Below, one piece after another: positions 50,316-59,809 of a stretch of DNA of 64,000 nucleotides. Under the pieces are notes generated by a model. It saw nothing but the letters and a program-made list of their open reading frames with translations, was not told where the DNA came from and did no database searches. The stretch is from Crossiella cryophila (GTDB lineage: Bacteria; Actinomycetota; Actinomycetes; Mycobacteriales; Pseudonocardiaceae): NCBI RefSeq assembly GCF_014204915.1, contig NZ_JACHMH010000001.1, forward strand, positions 4,117,501 through 4,181,500, written 5' to 3'. Each line of letters opens with the position of its first letter. Positions within the stretch are counted from its first letter, which is position 1. Position numbers and translations under genes: made by a program.

Positions 50316-51473
50316 ATGTCGGTGCGCCCCATCGGGATCGCACTCAACGGAGTCACCGGACGCATGGGCTACCGGCAACATCTGGTGCGCTCGCTGCTGG
50401 CGATCCGGGACGAGGGCGGCGTCCGACTGCCGAATGGGGACACCTTGTTACCGGAACTGGTCCTGGTGGGCCGGGATCCGGCCAAGCTCAAGGACATCGC
50501 CGACCGGCACGACCTGCCGCGCTGGAGCACCGATGTGGACGGTGTGCTGGCCGACCCAGGGGTGCAGGTCTACTTCGACGCCCAGGTGACCAGCGCCAGG
50601 GTCGCCTCGGTGCACCGGGCCATCGCCGCGGGCAAGCACGTCTACGCGGAGAAACCCATCGCCCCGGACGTGGCCGCCGCCCTCGAACTGGCCGGGGCGG
50701 CCGAGGCCGCCGGGATCCGGCACGGCGTGGTCGCGGACAAGCTCTACCTGCCCGGCATCAAGAAGCTGCGGCGACTCCTGGACGGCGGGTTCTTCGGCCG
50801 GGTGCTCAGCGTGCGCGGCGAGTTCGGCTACTGGGTGTTCGAGGGCGACTGGCAACCGGCGCAACGACCCAGTTGGAACTATCGCGCGCAGGACGGTGGC
50901 GGCATCGTGCTGGACATGTTCTGCCACTGGAGCTACCTCCTGGAGGGCCTGTTCGGCCCGATCACCGCGGTCACCGCGCGCGCGGTCACCCATGTCCCGC
51001 AACGGTGGGACGAACAGGGCCAGGCATACGAGGCCACCGCGGACGACGCCGCCTACGCCATCTTCGAGCTGGGCGAGGGCGTGATCGCGCAGGTCAACTC
51101 CTCCTGGTGCACCCGGGTCCGCCGGGACGAGCTGGTCGAGTTCCAGGTGGACGGTGTGCAGGGCAGCGCGGTGGCCGGACTGCGCGAGTGCGTGGCCCAG
51201 CACCGCGCGCACACGCCGAAACCGGTGTGGAACCCGGACCTGCCGGTGGAGGTGGACTTCCGCTCGCAGTGGCATCCGGTGCCGGACAACGCCAGTCACG
51301 ACAACGGCTTCAAGGAGCAGTGGACCGAGTTCCTCCGGCACCTGGCCGACCCGGAACCCGCGCAGGCCTACCCGCACAACTTCCACACCGCCGCCCGCGG
51401 CGTGCAACTCGCCGAGCTGGGCCTGCGCTCCTCGGCGCAGGGCAGGCGGCTGAGCGTGCCGGAGCTGACGTGA
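50316..51473 (+). CDS. Gfo/Idh/MocA-family oxidoreductase, 385 aa
   Basis: N-terminal Rossmann domain (GIALNGVTGRMGYRQHLV) with the family EKP motif (HVYAEKPIAPD) and a C-terminal Gfo/Idh substrate domain with the DMFCHWSYLLEGLFG helix (catalytic-type His). Expected to oxidise a sugar or cyclitol with NAD(P). GGGAGG precedes ATG 50316. First gene of a LacI-controlled three-gene operon. Confidence 0.9.
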   Translation: MSVRPIGIALNGVTGRMGYRQHLVRSLLAIRDEGGVRLPNGDTLLPELVLVGRDPAKLKDIADRHDLPRWSTDVDGVLADPGVQVYFDAQVTSARVASVHRAIAAGKHVYAEKPIAPDVAAALELAGAAEAAGIRHGVVADKLYLPGIKKLRRLLDGGFFGRVLSVRGEFGYWVFEGDWQPAQRPSWNYRAQDGGGIVLDMFCHWSYLLEGLFGPITAVTARAVTHVPQRWDEQGQAYEATADDAAYAIFELGEGVIAQVNSSWCTRVRRDELVEFQVDGVQGSAVAGLRECVAQHRAHTPKPVWNPDLPVEVDFRSQWHPVPDNASHDNGFKEQWTEFLRHLADPEPAQAYPHNFHTAARGVQLAELGLRSSAQGRRLSVPELT

Positions 51474-52630
51474 CCGAGGTCCTGCTGCCCAAGCCCGGCG
51501 GCGCCCTGCACCGGCACACCCTGGACACCCGCGGCTGGCGCTGGCCACCACCGGCCAGGCCCGCGACCTCCCGGCAGGTCCTGGCCGCCGCGCACGTGGT
51601 CGCCTGCCCCTTCGCCGACAACACCCCCGGTGCCCCGCCCGAACTGGACTGGGACAGCACCCTGGCCTACCGGCACCACCTGTGGCGGCACGGCCTGGGG
51701 GTGGCCGAGGCGATGGACACCGCGCAACGCGGCATGGGCCTGGACTGGCCGAGGGCCGCCGAGCTGATCCGGCGCAGCGCCAAGGAGGCCCGCGCCTGCG
51801 GCGGCCGGATCGCCGCCGGCATCGGCACCGACCACCTGACCGGCCCGGCCACCCTGGACCAGGTCGCGCAGGCATACCTGACACAGCTGGAGGTGGCCGC
51901 CGAGGCCGAGGTCCAGCCGATCCTGATGTGCAGCCGCGCCCTGGCCGCCACCGCCCGCGGCCCCGAGGACTACCACCGGGTCTACGACCGGGTGCTCTCC
52001 GCCGCCGACCGCCCGGTCATCCTGCACTGGCTCGGCCCGGCCTTCGACCCAGCGCTCACCGGCTACTGGGGCAGCGAGGATGTCGCCGAGGCCACCGGGC
52101 ACTTCCTGGACCTGATCCACGCGCACGCGTCCACAGTGGACGGAATCAAGGTCTCCCTGCTCGACGCCGGGCATGAGATCGACCTGCGCCGCCGGCTCCC
52201 GGACGGCGTGCGCTGCTACACCGGCGACGACTACCACTACCCGGAGCTGATCGCCGGCGACGAACACGGCCACAGCGACGCCCTGCTGGGCATCCTGGAC
52301 GGCATCGCCCCGATCGCCGCCGCGGCACTGTCCCAGTTGGACACCGGGGACACCGCGGGCTTCCGCGCCCAGCTGGCCACCACGGTCCCGCTGTCCAGTC
52401 ACCTCTTCGCCACCCCGACCTACCACTACAAGACCGGCCTGACCTTCCTCGCCTGGCTGACCGGCCACCAGTCCGCCTTCGCCATGGTCAACGGCGCCCA
52501 GTCGGCCCGCTCCCTGGCCCACCTGGCCGAGGTCCTGCGCCTGGCCGACCAGACCGGGTTGCTACCCGACCCGGACCTGGCCGCCCACCGCTGGCGCCTG
52601 CTCCTCGCCACCGCGGGAGTCGAGTCGTGA
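51470..52630 (+). CDS. DUF993, dihydrodipicolinate synthase-like TIM-barrel protein, 386 aa
   Basis: A DapA-superfamily barrel of the DUF993 group (YRHHLWRHGLGVAEAMDTAQRGMGLDW, IGTDHL, MCSRALAAT, KVSLLDAGHEIDLR, SLL and CYTGDDYHYPEL). The Lys in GIKVSLLD is a candidate Schiff-base residue, which would make it an aldolase or hydro-lyase acting on a keto-sugar. GTG overlaps the upstream stop. The substrate is unknown. Confidence 0.85.
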   Translation: MTEVLLPKPGGALHRHTLDTRGWRWPPPARPATSRQVLAAAHVVACPFADNTPGAPPELDWDSTLAYRHHLWRHGLGVAEAMDTAQRGMGLDWPRAAELIRRSAKEARACGGRIAAGIGTDHLTGPATLDQVAQAYLTQLEVAAEAEVQPILMCSRALAATARGPEDYHRVYDRVLSAADRPVILHWLGPAFDPALTGYWGSEDVAEATGHFLDLIHAHASTVDGIKVSLLDAGHEIDLRRRLPDGVRCYTGDDYHYPELIAGDEHGHSDALLGILDGIAPIAAAALSQLDTGDTAGFRAQLATTVPLSSHLFATPTYHYKTGLTFLAWLTGHQSAFAMVNGAQSARSLAHLAEVLRLADQTGLLPDPDLAAHRWRLLLATAGVES

Positions 52631-53457
52631 ACCGCCTGTCCATGAACCAGATGACCGTCCGCAGCCTCACCGTCCCCCAACTCCTGGACGCCTGCCAGCG
52701 CCACGGAGTCCCCGCCGTGGGCCTGTGGCGCGACCCGGTCCAGACCAACGGCGTCACCAAAACCGCCCACCAGGTAAGGGAATCCGGCCTCCAGGTCACC
52801 TCCCTCTGCCGGGGCGGTTTCCTCACCAACCCCGCCAACCAGCCCGAAGCCCTCGCCGACAACCGCCGCGCCATCGACGAGGCCGCCGAACTAGGCGCCC
52901 AGTCCCTGGTCCTGGTCGTCGGCGGCCTGTTCGACCGCGACCTGCCAGCCGCTCGAACCCGGGTAGCCGACGCCGTCGCCCAACTCGCCCCCTACGCCGC
53001 CGAACGCGACGTCATCCTGGCCCTGGAACCGATGCACCCGGTCTTCTGCGCCGACCGCGGTGTGCTGTCCACGCTGAAACAGGCCCTGGACATGGTCGAG
53101 GCGATCGGCAGCCCGGCGGTGCGGGTGGTGGTGGACACCGTGCACGTGTGGTGGGACCCGGAGGTGGAGGTCCAGATCGCGCGGGCGGGGGAGCGGATCG
53201 CGCTGTACCAGGTGTGCGACTGGATCACCCCGTTGCCGGCGGATGTGCTTGCGGGGCGGGGGATTCCGGGGCAGGGGCACATCGACTTCGGGGTGCTGGG
53301 GGAGTGTGTGGCGGCTGCGGGGTACTCGGGGTTCGCCGAGGTGGAGGTTTTCCACGAGGAGGTGTGGGCGGCTGATCCGGAGGAGGTGTTCGCGCGGGTG
53401 ATCCGGGCGCATCGGGAACTGGTGCTGCCGGGGTTGGAGCGTCACCTCTCCGGGTGA
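52627..53457 (+). CDS. Sugar phosphate isomerase/epimerase family protein, 276 aa
   Basis: Xylose-isomerase-like TIM barrel (SLTVPQLLDACQRHGVPAVGLWRDP; LEPMHPVFCADRG; VVVDTVHVWWDPEVE; GQGHIDFGVLGECVAAAGYSGFAEVEVF), with Glu, Asp, His and Glu metal ligands in the usual places. GTG overlaps the DUF993 stop (GTGA). It probably interconverts keto-sugars in the same pathway as the two upstream enzymes. Confidence 0.88.
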   Translation: MNRLSMNQMTVRSLTVPQLLDACQRHGVPAVGLWRDPVQTNGVTKTAHQVRESGLQVTSLCRGGFLTNPANQPEALADNRRAIDEAAELGAQSLVLVVGGLFDRDLPAARTRVADAVAQLAPYAAERDVILALEPMHPVFCADRGVLSTLKQALDMVEAIGSPAVRVVVDTVHVWWDPEVEVQIARAGERIALYQVCDWITPLPADVLAGRGIPGQGHIDFGVLGECVAAAGYSGFAEVEVFHEEVWAADPEEVFARVIRAHRELVLPGLERHLSG

Positions 53458-53470
53458 TGGCGTTCGACGG

Positions 53471-56152
53471 ATGATCCGCTTGCCTGGAGGCATGCGGATC
53501 TGGATCGCGATCGGCTCGGCGATGGGGCGGACAGCGCTGGCCGCCGCACTGGCCTGGCTGGGTTCGTCCCTGGCCGGTGTCCAAGCGCCCTGGTTGTCCC
53601 TGCCCGGCCTGCTGCTGGCCACCGGTCTCGCGGGCGTGCTGGCCATCCTGGCCCGGCCCTGGACTCCCGCGGAAGTGGTCGTGTTCGGCGAGGCCCAGGA
53701 CGGCAAGCTGGCGGCCCAGGTCGAGATCGTGATCAGTGCGCTGATCCAGGCCGTGCTGGTGTACCTGCTGCTGATCCCGGTCGGCGCCGGGCTGGCGGTG
53801 CCCGTTCCGGGCGTGGGTGTGCTCGTGGTGCTGGCCTGCCTGACCGGGCTGCTCGCGCCGTGGCTGCTGCCCCGCCGCGTCATCGAGGGGTCCGCCGGGA
53901 GCGAAGTGGACCACCACACCAGGCAGGCCATCGTCGACCGCACCGAACTGGTCATCGCCCGGCTGCTCGACCGGCCCGAAGTGCTGGCGCACACCGGCGG
54001 TGTCACCGAGCTGCGCCGCGAGTTCGAGGCCGACGCCCGGCATGACCTCGCCGCCTCCGACCTGAGCTGGGCCGTTCACGGACTGCGAGTGCAGGCTGAG
54101 CTGACCCGCCAGGCCGTGCTGCGCGCGGTTCCGGCGAGTCGGCCGGTGCGCCTGGCCCGCGACCCGCTGTTCCCACCGCTGTGCTGGGTGGTGCTCGGAT
54201 CAGCCGTCGCCTCCGCGGGCCTGCTGGTCCTGTCCTCCCTCTCCGCACTGGTGCTCGCGGTCGCGGTCCTGCTGGCACTCACCGCGGCCTTCGCGGGCGC
54301 CCGGGTGATCCGGCGGATGCGATGGGCAGCGGGGTTCCCCGGTTACCTGCTCGGACTGATGACCGCGGCGCTGATCATGGTGGCCGGGCCCGGCCAGCCA
54401 GCCACGCTGGCCACCGTGCTCTTCCCAGTCGCCGCGGTGCTGGGGCTGCTCATGCTGCTGCAACGGCTGCGCAGCCTGCCCTACGGCGAACTGCTGAGCG
54501 CCCTCACCAAGACCCCCACCCTCGATTGGGACCGCGTCCCCGGGGCGCCGTTGACCCTGGTCCACCAGGCCAGGACGGCCGAACTGGAGTTCCTCGACCA
54601 CCTGGTCAACCGGCTGCTGCCCGCGCCGGAGACCGCCCCGCCCCGCCGGTACGGCCTGCTGCTGCCCGACCTCAACCTCCGCTCCCTCGGCGAACTCTCC
54701 CGCCCCGAAGGCTTCGTCCGCAGCGACACCAGCGACCGCATCGAATGGCTGGTCGACACCCTCGCCCAGAGCAGCATCGGCGTCAGCGGCCCCCGCGGCG
54801 TCGGCAAGAGCACCCTCCTACGCCGCCTCTGCGGCCGCGACCTCGCCGACCACCTCACCGTCTTCGTCCCCGCCCCCACCAGCTACGACCGCCGCGAGTT
54901 CCTGGTCCACCTCTTCCAGACCGTCTGCGAGCAGGTCGTGCGCGCCTCACCCGGCGGGCTGGCCGAACCCGGTGCGACACCCTCCGGCCGCCGGTTGCTG
55001 GGCACCGGGCTGGTCGCGCTCGGTGCCCTCATCGCGGTGCTGGGCTTTGGCTGGGAACTGGTCAGCGCCGGACGCGGGTGGGTGACCGGTAATCCCGAAG
55101 TCGCCATTGGCATCGGCGGACTCGTGCTGGCACTGGCCGGGGTGTTCGTCGCCGAGGCGGACGCGCGGGCGGAACGGCGGCGCGGGCGGGAAGCCAGTTC
55201 GGTGGTGACCCTGGCCAGGCAGAACCTGCGGGCACTGCGATTCCAGCGCAAGGACACCGCGAATCGGACCGGCGGGATGAAACTCGCCGCCGGGCTGGAA
55301 TTCAGTGCCGGACGTGGCCGGGAACACACCGAACTCGTCCGCGGCTATCCGGAGCTTGTCGGTGACCTGCGGGAATTCCTCGAGTTACTCGGCCAGGACG
55401 GAAAGGTCGTCATCGGGATCGACGAGCTGGACAAGATCGACACCGCCGAGGACGCGGAACGATTCCTCAACGACCTCAAGTCGCTGTTCGGGGTCCGCGG
55501 CTGCCACTTCCTGGTCTCGGTCTCCGAGGACGCCCTGGCCGCCTTCGACCTGCGGGCGCTGACCGTGCGCAGCACCTTCGACAGCGCCTTCGACGAGGTG
55601 GTCGCGGTGTCCCGGCTCGACCTCGCCCGCGCCCGCCAACTGCTCGCCGGACGAGCCCTCGTGCTGCCCGAACCCTTCCTCTGGCTCTGCCACAGCCTGG
55701 CCGGCGGACTGCCCCGCGACCTGCTGCGCGCCGTGCTGAACCTGGTGCACGCCAAGGAGAAAACCGGCTCCGCCGAGTTCACCGTCCTTTCCGGACACCT
55801 CATCGCCGCCGACCTGCGCTCCGTTGTGGACGGACAGCTCCGCCGTGCCGCCGCCCTGACCGACCCCACCGCCGCCAACCTGACCGGCTGGCTGGCCAGG
55901 GCCACCGACCCCGCGCGACTCGGTCAGCTGCTGGCCGATCCGCCCACGCTGACCGGCGACGCGGTCGTGCTGGGCAGGCAGTCCGCGGCCTATGCCGGCT
56001 ATGTCGCGATCATGGCCGGGCACGCCGCCGAACCGGGGGAGTGGCGCGAACTCGGTGATGAAAAGCTGGACCTGCTGGCCCGCGCCAGGGCCGCGCTGGC
56101 GGTCGATCCGGATCTGGCAGTTGTGCTGACCAAGCGTTTTAGCAGTGAATGA
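53471..56152 (+). CDS. Membrane P-loop NTPase, KAP/STAND-like, 893 aa
   Basis: Two clusters of membrane helices come first (about residues 20-135 and 235-325). A P-loop NTPase domain follows: Walker A GPRGVGKST (about 440-448) and Walker B VVIGIDELDKI (about 646-656). A further pair of helices (about 510-560) interrupts the ATPase domain between Walker A and Walker B. That helix insertion is characteristic of KAP-type NTPases. No nuclease or other effector domain is visible. The start is uncertain: ATG 53471 has no clear ribosome site, and ATG 53492 follows GGAGG too closely. Function unknown. Confidence 0.75.
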   Translation: MIRLPGGMRIWIAIGSAMGRTALAAALAWLGSSLAGVQAPWLSLPGLLLATGLAGVLAILARPWTPAEVVVFGEAQDGKLAAQVEIVISALIQAVLVYLLLIPVGAGLAVPVPGVGVLVVLACLTGLLAPWLLPRRVIEGSAGSEVDHHTRQAIVDRTELVIARLLDRPEVLAHTGGVTELRREFEADARHDLAASDLSWAVHGLRVQAELTRQAVLRAVPASRPVRLARDPLFPPLCWVVLGSAVASAGLLVLSSLSALVLAVAVLLALTAAFAGARVIRRMRWAAGFPGYLLGLMTAALIMVAGPGQPATLATVLFPVAAVLGLLMLLQRLRSLPYGELLSALTKTPTLDWDRVPGAPLTLVHQARTAELEFLDHLVNRLLPAPETAPPRRYGLLLPDLNLRSLGELSRPEGFVRSDTSDRIEWLVDTLAQSSIGVSGPRGVGKSTLLRRLCGRDLADHLTVFVPAPTSYDRREFLVHLFQTVCEQVVRASPGGLAEPGATPSGRRLLGTGLVALGALIAVLGFGWELVSAGRGWVTGNPEVAIGIGGLVLALAGVFVAEADARAERRRGREASSVVTLARQNLRALRFQRKDTANRTGGMKLAAGLEFSAGRGREHTELVRGYPELVGDLREFLELLGQDGKVVIGIDELDKIDTAEDAERFLNDLKSLFGVRGCHFLVSVSEDALAAFDLRALTVRSTFDSAFDEVVAVSRLDLARARQLLAGRALVLPEPFLWLCHSLAGGLPRDLLRAVLNLVHAKEKTGSAEFTVLSGHLIAADLRSVVDGQLRRAAALTDPTAANLTGWLARATDPARLGQLLADPPTLTGDAVVLGRQSAAYAGYVAIMAGHAAEPGEWRELGDEKLDLLARARAALAVDPDLAVVLTKRFSSE

Positions 56153-56292
56153 GACCTGGGTCACCAGGTCCTTTCGTAGCACTTAATTCGGTGAAAGACG
56201 GGCCGTTGTCGAGCCAAATCGGACGCGCGTACTCTTCCGCCCTTGACAGGTCCGGTTAACCCGGGCGGTGTGACATCAGGAGGGACCTCACC

Positions 56293-57762
56293 GTGAGCGC
56301 GACCGTCAACGAAGCGGCGCCGCAACGCGGCTTCTTCGGCCAGCCAAAAGGGCTGTCCAGCCTCTTCTTCACCGAGATGTGGGAGCGGTTCTCCTATTAC
56401 GGGATGAAGGCGCTGCTGGTCATCTACCTCTACAAGGCCGTGAGTGAGGGCGGTCTGGGCATCCCCAAGGAGACCGCGATCGCGGTCGGCTCGGTGTACG
56501 CCGCCGCGGTGTACATGGGCTCCCTGCCCGGCGGCTGGCTGGCCGACCGCCTGCTCGGCGCGCAGAAGGCGCTGCTCTACGGCGGCATCCTGATCATGTT
56601 CGGGCACATCAGCATGGCCATCCCGGCCGGTGCCTCGACCACCTACCTCGGCCTGATCCTGATCGTGCTGGGCACCAGCCTGCTCAAGCCGAACATCTCC
56701 AGCATCGTCGGCCGCCTCTACCGCGAGGACGACCCGCGCCGGGACGCCGGTTTCACCATCTTCTACATGTCGATCAACATCGGTGGCGGCGTCGCACCGC
56801 TGCTGTGCGGCTTCCTGGCCGCCCAGTGGGGCTACCACGTCGGCTTCGGCGTCGCCGCGATCGGCATGTTCTTCGGCCTGGTCCAGTACGTGCTGACCCG
56901 CAAGAACCTCGGCGAGGCCGGGCTGCACCCGACCAACCCGCTGCCGGCGGACCAGCGCGCCAAGATCGTCGGCCGGCTGGTCGGCATCGTGCTCGCCGTG
57001 GTCGCCGCGGTGGTGGCCGCGATCATGCTCGGCGTGCTCGAGGTCGGCGGCGTGGTGCTGCTGATCAGCGCCCTGTCCATCCTGCTGCCCGCCGGCTACT
57101 TCATGTTCATGCTGCGCAGCGACAAGACCACCCCGGTGGAACGGGACCGGGTCAAGGCCTACATCCCGCTGTTCATCGGCGCCACCCTGTTCTGGATGAT
57201 CTTCGAGCAGGCCGGCACGGTGCTCAACATCTACGCCGAGGAGCGGGTCGACCGCGACATCTTCGGCTGGGAGTTCCCCGCCCCCTGGTTCCAGTCGGTG
57301 AACCCGGCCTTCATCGTGCTGCTGGCCCCGCTGGTCGCCGCGCTCTGGCTGCGCCTTGGCACCCGGCAGCCGTCCACCCCGCGCAAGTTCGCCGTCGCGC
57401 TGGTGCTGATCGGCCTGTCCTTCGGCATCCTCGCGGTGGCCGGGCTCAGCGGCGAGAAGGTCGCCGCGCTGTGGCTGCTGCTGGTCTTCGCGGTGCAGAC
57501 GGTCGGCGAGCTGTGCCTGTCCCCGGTGGGCCTGTCCGCCACCACGAAGCTGGCCCCGGCCGCCTTCTCCTCGCAGATGATGGGCCTGTGGTTCCTGGCC
57601 ACCGCGGCGGGCAACGGCATCGCCGGGCAGATCGCGCCGCTGTCCACCACCATGTCCGAGCTGGCCTACTTCGGCCTGCTCGGCGGCGCCGCGATCCTGC
57701 TGGCGGTGTTCCTGTGGATCGGCGCCAACCGGGTCAAGCGGCTGATGCACGGCGTCAACTGA
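56293..57762 (+). CDS. POT-family proton-coupled peptide transporter, 489 aa
   Basis: PTR2/POT MFS transporter with the signature FFTEMWERFSYYGMKALLVIYL (ExxERFxYYG), the second motif GGWLADRLLGAQKALLYGG, FTIFYMSINIGG and about 12-14 helices. It imports di- and tripeptides using protons. AGGAGGG stands 8 nt before GTG 56293. Confidence 0.94.
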   Translation: MSATVNEAAPQRGFFGQPKGLSSLFFTEMWERFSYYGMKALLVIYLYKAVSEGGLGIPKETAIAVGSVYAAAVYMGSLPGGWLADRLLGAQKALLYGGILIMFGHISMAIPAGASTTYLGLILIVLGTSLLKPNISSIVGRLYREDDPRRDAGFTIFYMSINIGGGVAPLLCGFLAAQWGYHVGFGVAAIGMFFGLVQYVLTRKNLGEAGLHPTNPLPADQRAKIVGRLVGIVLAVVAAVVAAIMLGVLEVGGVVLLISALSILLPAGYFMFMLRSDKTTPVERDRVKAYIPLFIGATLFWMIFEQAGTVLNIYAEERVDRDIFGWEFPAPWFQSVNPAFIVLLAPLVAALWLRLGTRQPSTPRKFAVALVLIGLSFGILAVAGLSGEKVAALWLLLVFAVQTVGELCLSPVGLSATTKLAPAAFSSQMMGLWFLATAAGNGIAGQIAPLSTTMSELAYFGLLGGAAILLAVFLWIGANRVKRLMHGVN

Positions 57763-57791
57763 TCAGCTGAGATCCCACTGCCCGCGCCGGG

Positions 57792-59075
57792 TCAGGCCGC
57801 CGAACTGGCCGCCCGGCGCGGGCAGTGCACGGGCAGGCTGGTCAGCATCGGCAGGGTCCGCCCGTCACCGCGTTCGGGCGCCCCGGCCAGTTCCAGCCGG
57901 GGGTGCCGCTGGAACAGCGCGCGCAACGCGATCCCGGCCTCCAGCCGGGCCAGCGCCGCGCCGACGCAGAAGTGGATCCCGCCGGAGAAGGCCAGGTGTT
58001 CCCTGGCGTTGGGGCGGGTCGGGTCGAACTGGTCCGGGTGGTCGAACACCGCCGGATCCCGGTTGGCCCCGGCGAGGGAGAGCACGATCTGGTCTCCCCG
58101 CCGGAACCGGAACCCGGCCACCTCGGCGTCCTCCCTGGCGAAACGCGCGGTCAGGTGCACCGGCGGGTCGTAGCGCAGGGTCTCCTCCACCACCGCCGCG
58201 GCCAGCCCGGGGTCGCGGCGCAGGTGGCCAAGCGCGTCCGGGTGGGTGAGCAGGCCCAGCGCGCCCTTGCCGATCAGGTTCACCGTGGTGCCGAAGCCCG
58301 CCAGCAGCAGCAACCCGCTGGTCGCGAGAAGGTCCTTGGTGTTCAGCGATTCCCCGTCGACCTTGGCGTGCACCAGGCCGCTGAGGATGTCCTCGGCCGG
58401 GTGCCTGCGGCGGAAGGCGATCAGCTCGGTGAAGAACTCCTGCAGCTCGAGCATCACCTGCCGCAGCCGCTCGAACTCCCCGACCGAGTTGACCCCGTCG
58501 AAGGCGGGCGCGATCCGGTTCGCCCAGCCCCGGAAACGCTCGTGCTCCGGCGCGGGCACACCCAGCAGATCGCAGATCACCTGCACCGGCACCCGGTTGG
58601 CGAACAACGGGACCAGGTCCACCTCGCCCGCGCCCTCGAACTCGTCCAGGCAGTCGGCCACGATCCGCTCGATCTCCTCGGCGCGCCGGGCCACCGTGCG
58701 CGAGGTGAACCAGGGCGCGACCAGCCTGCGCAGGCGGGTGTGATCGGGCGGGTCCATCATCAGGAACGAGTCCTCGATCGGGTGCACCGGTTCGGTGGCC
58801 GCCCGTAACGGGAACACCCCGTGCGGGCCCGGCATGCCGAAGCGGTCGTCCCGCAGCAGCCGCGCGGACAGCGCGTGCCCGGCGCCGACGTAGAAGCCCA
58901 GCCTGCTGCGCACCAGTGGCGCGGTGGCCCGGATCTCGTCGTAGAGCGGGTACGGGTCGGCGGTGCCCCGACGCACCAGCCGCGCGCCGGGATCGCCCAG
59001 CGCGGACGCGCCCCACAGCACGCTCCGGTGGGTCAGGAAGGCCAGTTGCGACCTCAGGTGTCCCAGCACGGTCAT
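57792..59075 (-). CDS. Cytochrome P450, 427 aa
   Basis: P450 with ExxR (EETLRYDPP), the heme-binding loop FSGGIHFCVGAALARLE and the I-helix LLLLAGFGTTVNLI. In the I-helix the usual acidic residue of AG-x-[D/E]-T-T is Gly, so the acid-alcohol pair is incomplete. ATG 59075 overlaps the TetR stop (ATGA), so the P450 is coupled to its regulator. No ferredoxin is adjacent. Substrate unknown. Confidence 0.93.
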   Translation of the reverse strand: MTVLGHLRSQLAFLTHRSVLWGASALGDPGARLVRRGTADPYPLYDEIRATAPLVRSRLGFYVGAGHALSARLLRDDRFGMPGPHGVFPLRAATEPVHPIEDSFLMMDPPDHTRLRRLVAPWFTSRTVARRAEEIERIVADCLDEFEGAGEVDLVPLFANRVPVQVICDLLGVPAPEHERFRGWANRIAPAFDGVNSVGEFERLRQVMLELQEFFTELIAFRRRHPAEDILSGLVHAKVDGESLNTKDLLATSGLLLLAGFGTTVNLIGKGALGLLTHPDALGHLRRDPGLAAAVVEETLRYDPPVHLTARFAREDAEVAGFRFRRGDQIVLSLAGANRDPAVFDHPDQFDPTRPNAREHLAFSGGIHFCVGAALARLEAGIALRALFQRHPRLELAGAPERGDGRTLPMLTSLPVHCPRRAASSAA

Positions 59076-59638
59076 CGGGCGACCCCTCTCAACACGGTCT
59101 CGACCACCAGCTCCGGCGCCGCCTTCGGGGCCAGTTCGCCGTTGTCCACGGCCTCCCAGGCCGCGCACAGCACCGCCACGAACACCTGCACCACCCAGTG
59201 CGGCGCCAGGTGCGGGGCGAAGCGGCCCTCGGCCTGTTCCCGTTCCACCAGTTCCCGCAGCGGCCGGGCGACCCGCTCGAAGGCGGCCAGCACCTCGCGG
59301 TCGGCGGTCAGCGACCGCTCGTTGGCCAGCCAGGACACCCTGGGCCCCAGCGGCAGCAACGCGGTGGCCAGCGCGAGCAGCGCGGACTCCGGCGGCTCGG
59401 TGGCCATCGGGACCTCGCCGACACCCTCCGCGATGGCGGCCAGGGCGTCGAATGCCAAGGCCTGCAACAGGTCGTCCCTGGTCGGGAAGTGCCGGTGCAC
59501 GGTGGTGCGGCCGATCCCGGCGGCCGCGGCGATCTCACCGAGGCTCGCGCCAGGGTCCTTGGCCAGCAGCCGGGCGGCGGCGTCCAGGACCCGGTGCCGG
59601 GTGCGCGCCCCGCGGGGCAGGTGCGGTGTACTGGGCAT
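59072..59638 (-). CDS. TetR/AcrR-family regulator, 188 aa
   Basis: HTH RVLDAAARLLAKDPGASLGEIAAAAGIGRTTVHRHFPTRDDLLQAL and a variable effector domain. ATG 59638 has GGAG 7 nt upstream; the longer open frame runs through the operator. It leads an operon with the P450 and has a perfect palindrome in its promoter, so autorepression is likely. Confidence 0.9.
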   Translation of the reverse strand: MPSTPHLPRGARTRHRVLDAAARLLAKDPGASLGEIAAAAGIGRTTVHRHFPTRDDLLQALAFDALAAIAEGVGEVPMATEPPESALLALATALLPLGPRVSWLANERSLTADREVLAAFERVARPLRELVEREQAEGRFAPHLAPHWVVQVFVAVLCAAWEAVDNGELAPKAAPELVVETVLRGVAR

Positions 59639-59650
59639 GTCCTGCTCCAA

Positions 59651-59672
59651 GTGGAACAACTTTGTTCCACTC
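59651..59672. promoter_or_regulatory. TetR-type operator
   Basis: Perfect 10-bp arms AGTGGAACAA and TTGTTCCACT around a CT centre, 12 bp upstream of the TetR start. It stands out as AT-rich in a GC-rich region. Confidence 0.85.
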
Positions 59673-59809
59673 TCCCCCTCACCCAGTGCCACGGACAAGG
59701 GGCCGGACGGCGCCAGCACCTTGACCCGTTCGGTTGGCCGCCGGTGCGCTTGACGAGAACTCAGCGTCACGAAAGAATCTCACGCACTGAGAGAACCAGG
59801 GGGACAGTC

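Noticed and set aside
53471-56152. Anti-phage defence system around the KAP-like ATPase
   Set aside because: No nuclease, toxin or known defence gene adjoins it, so the label would rest on the family alone.
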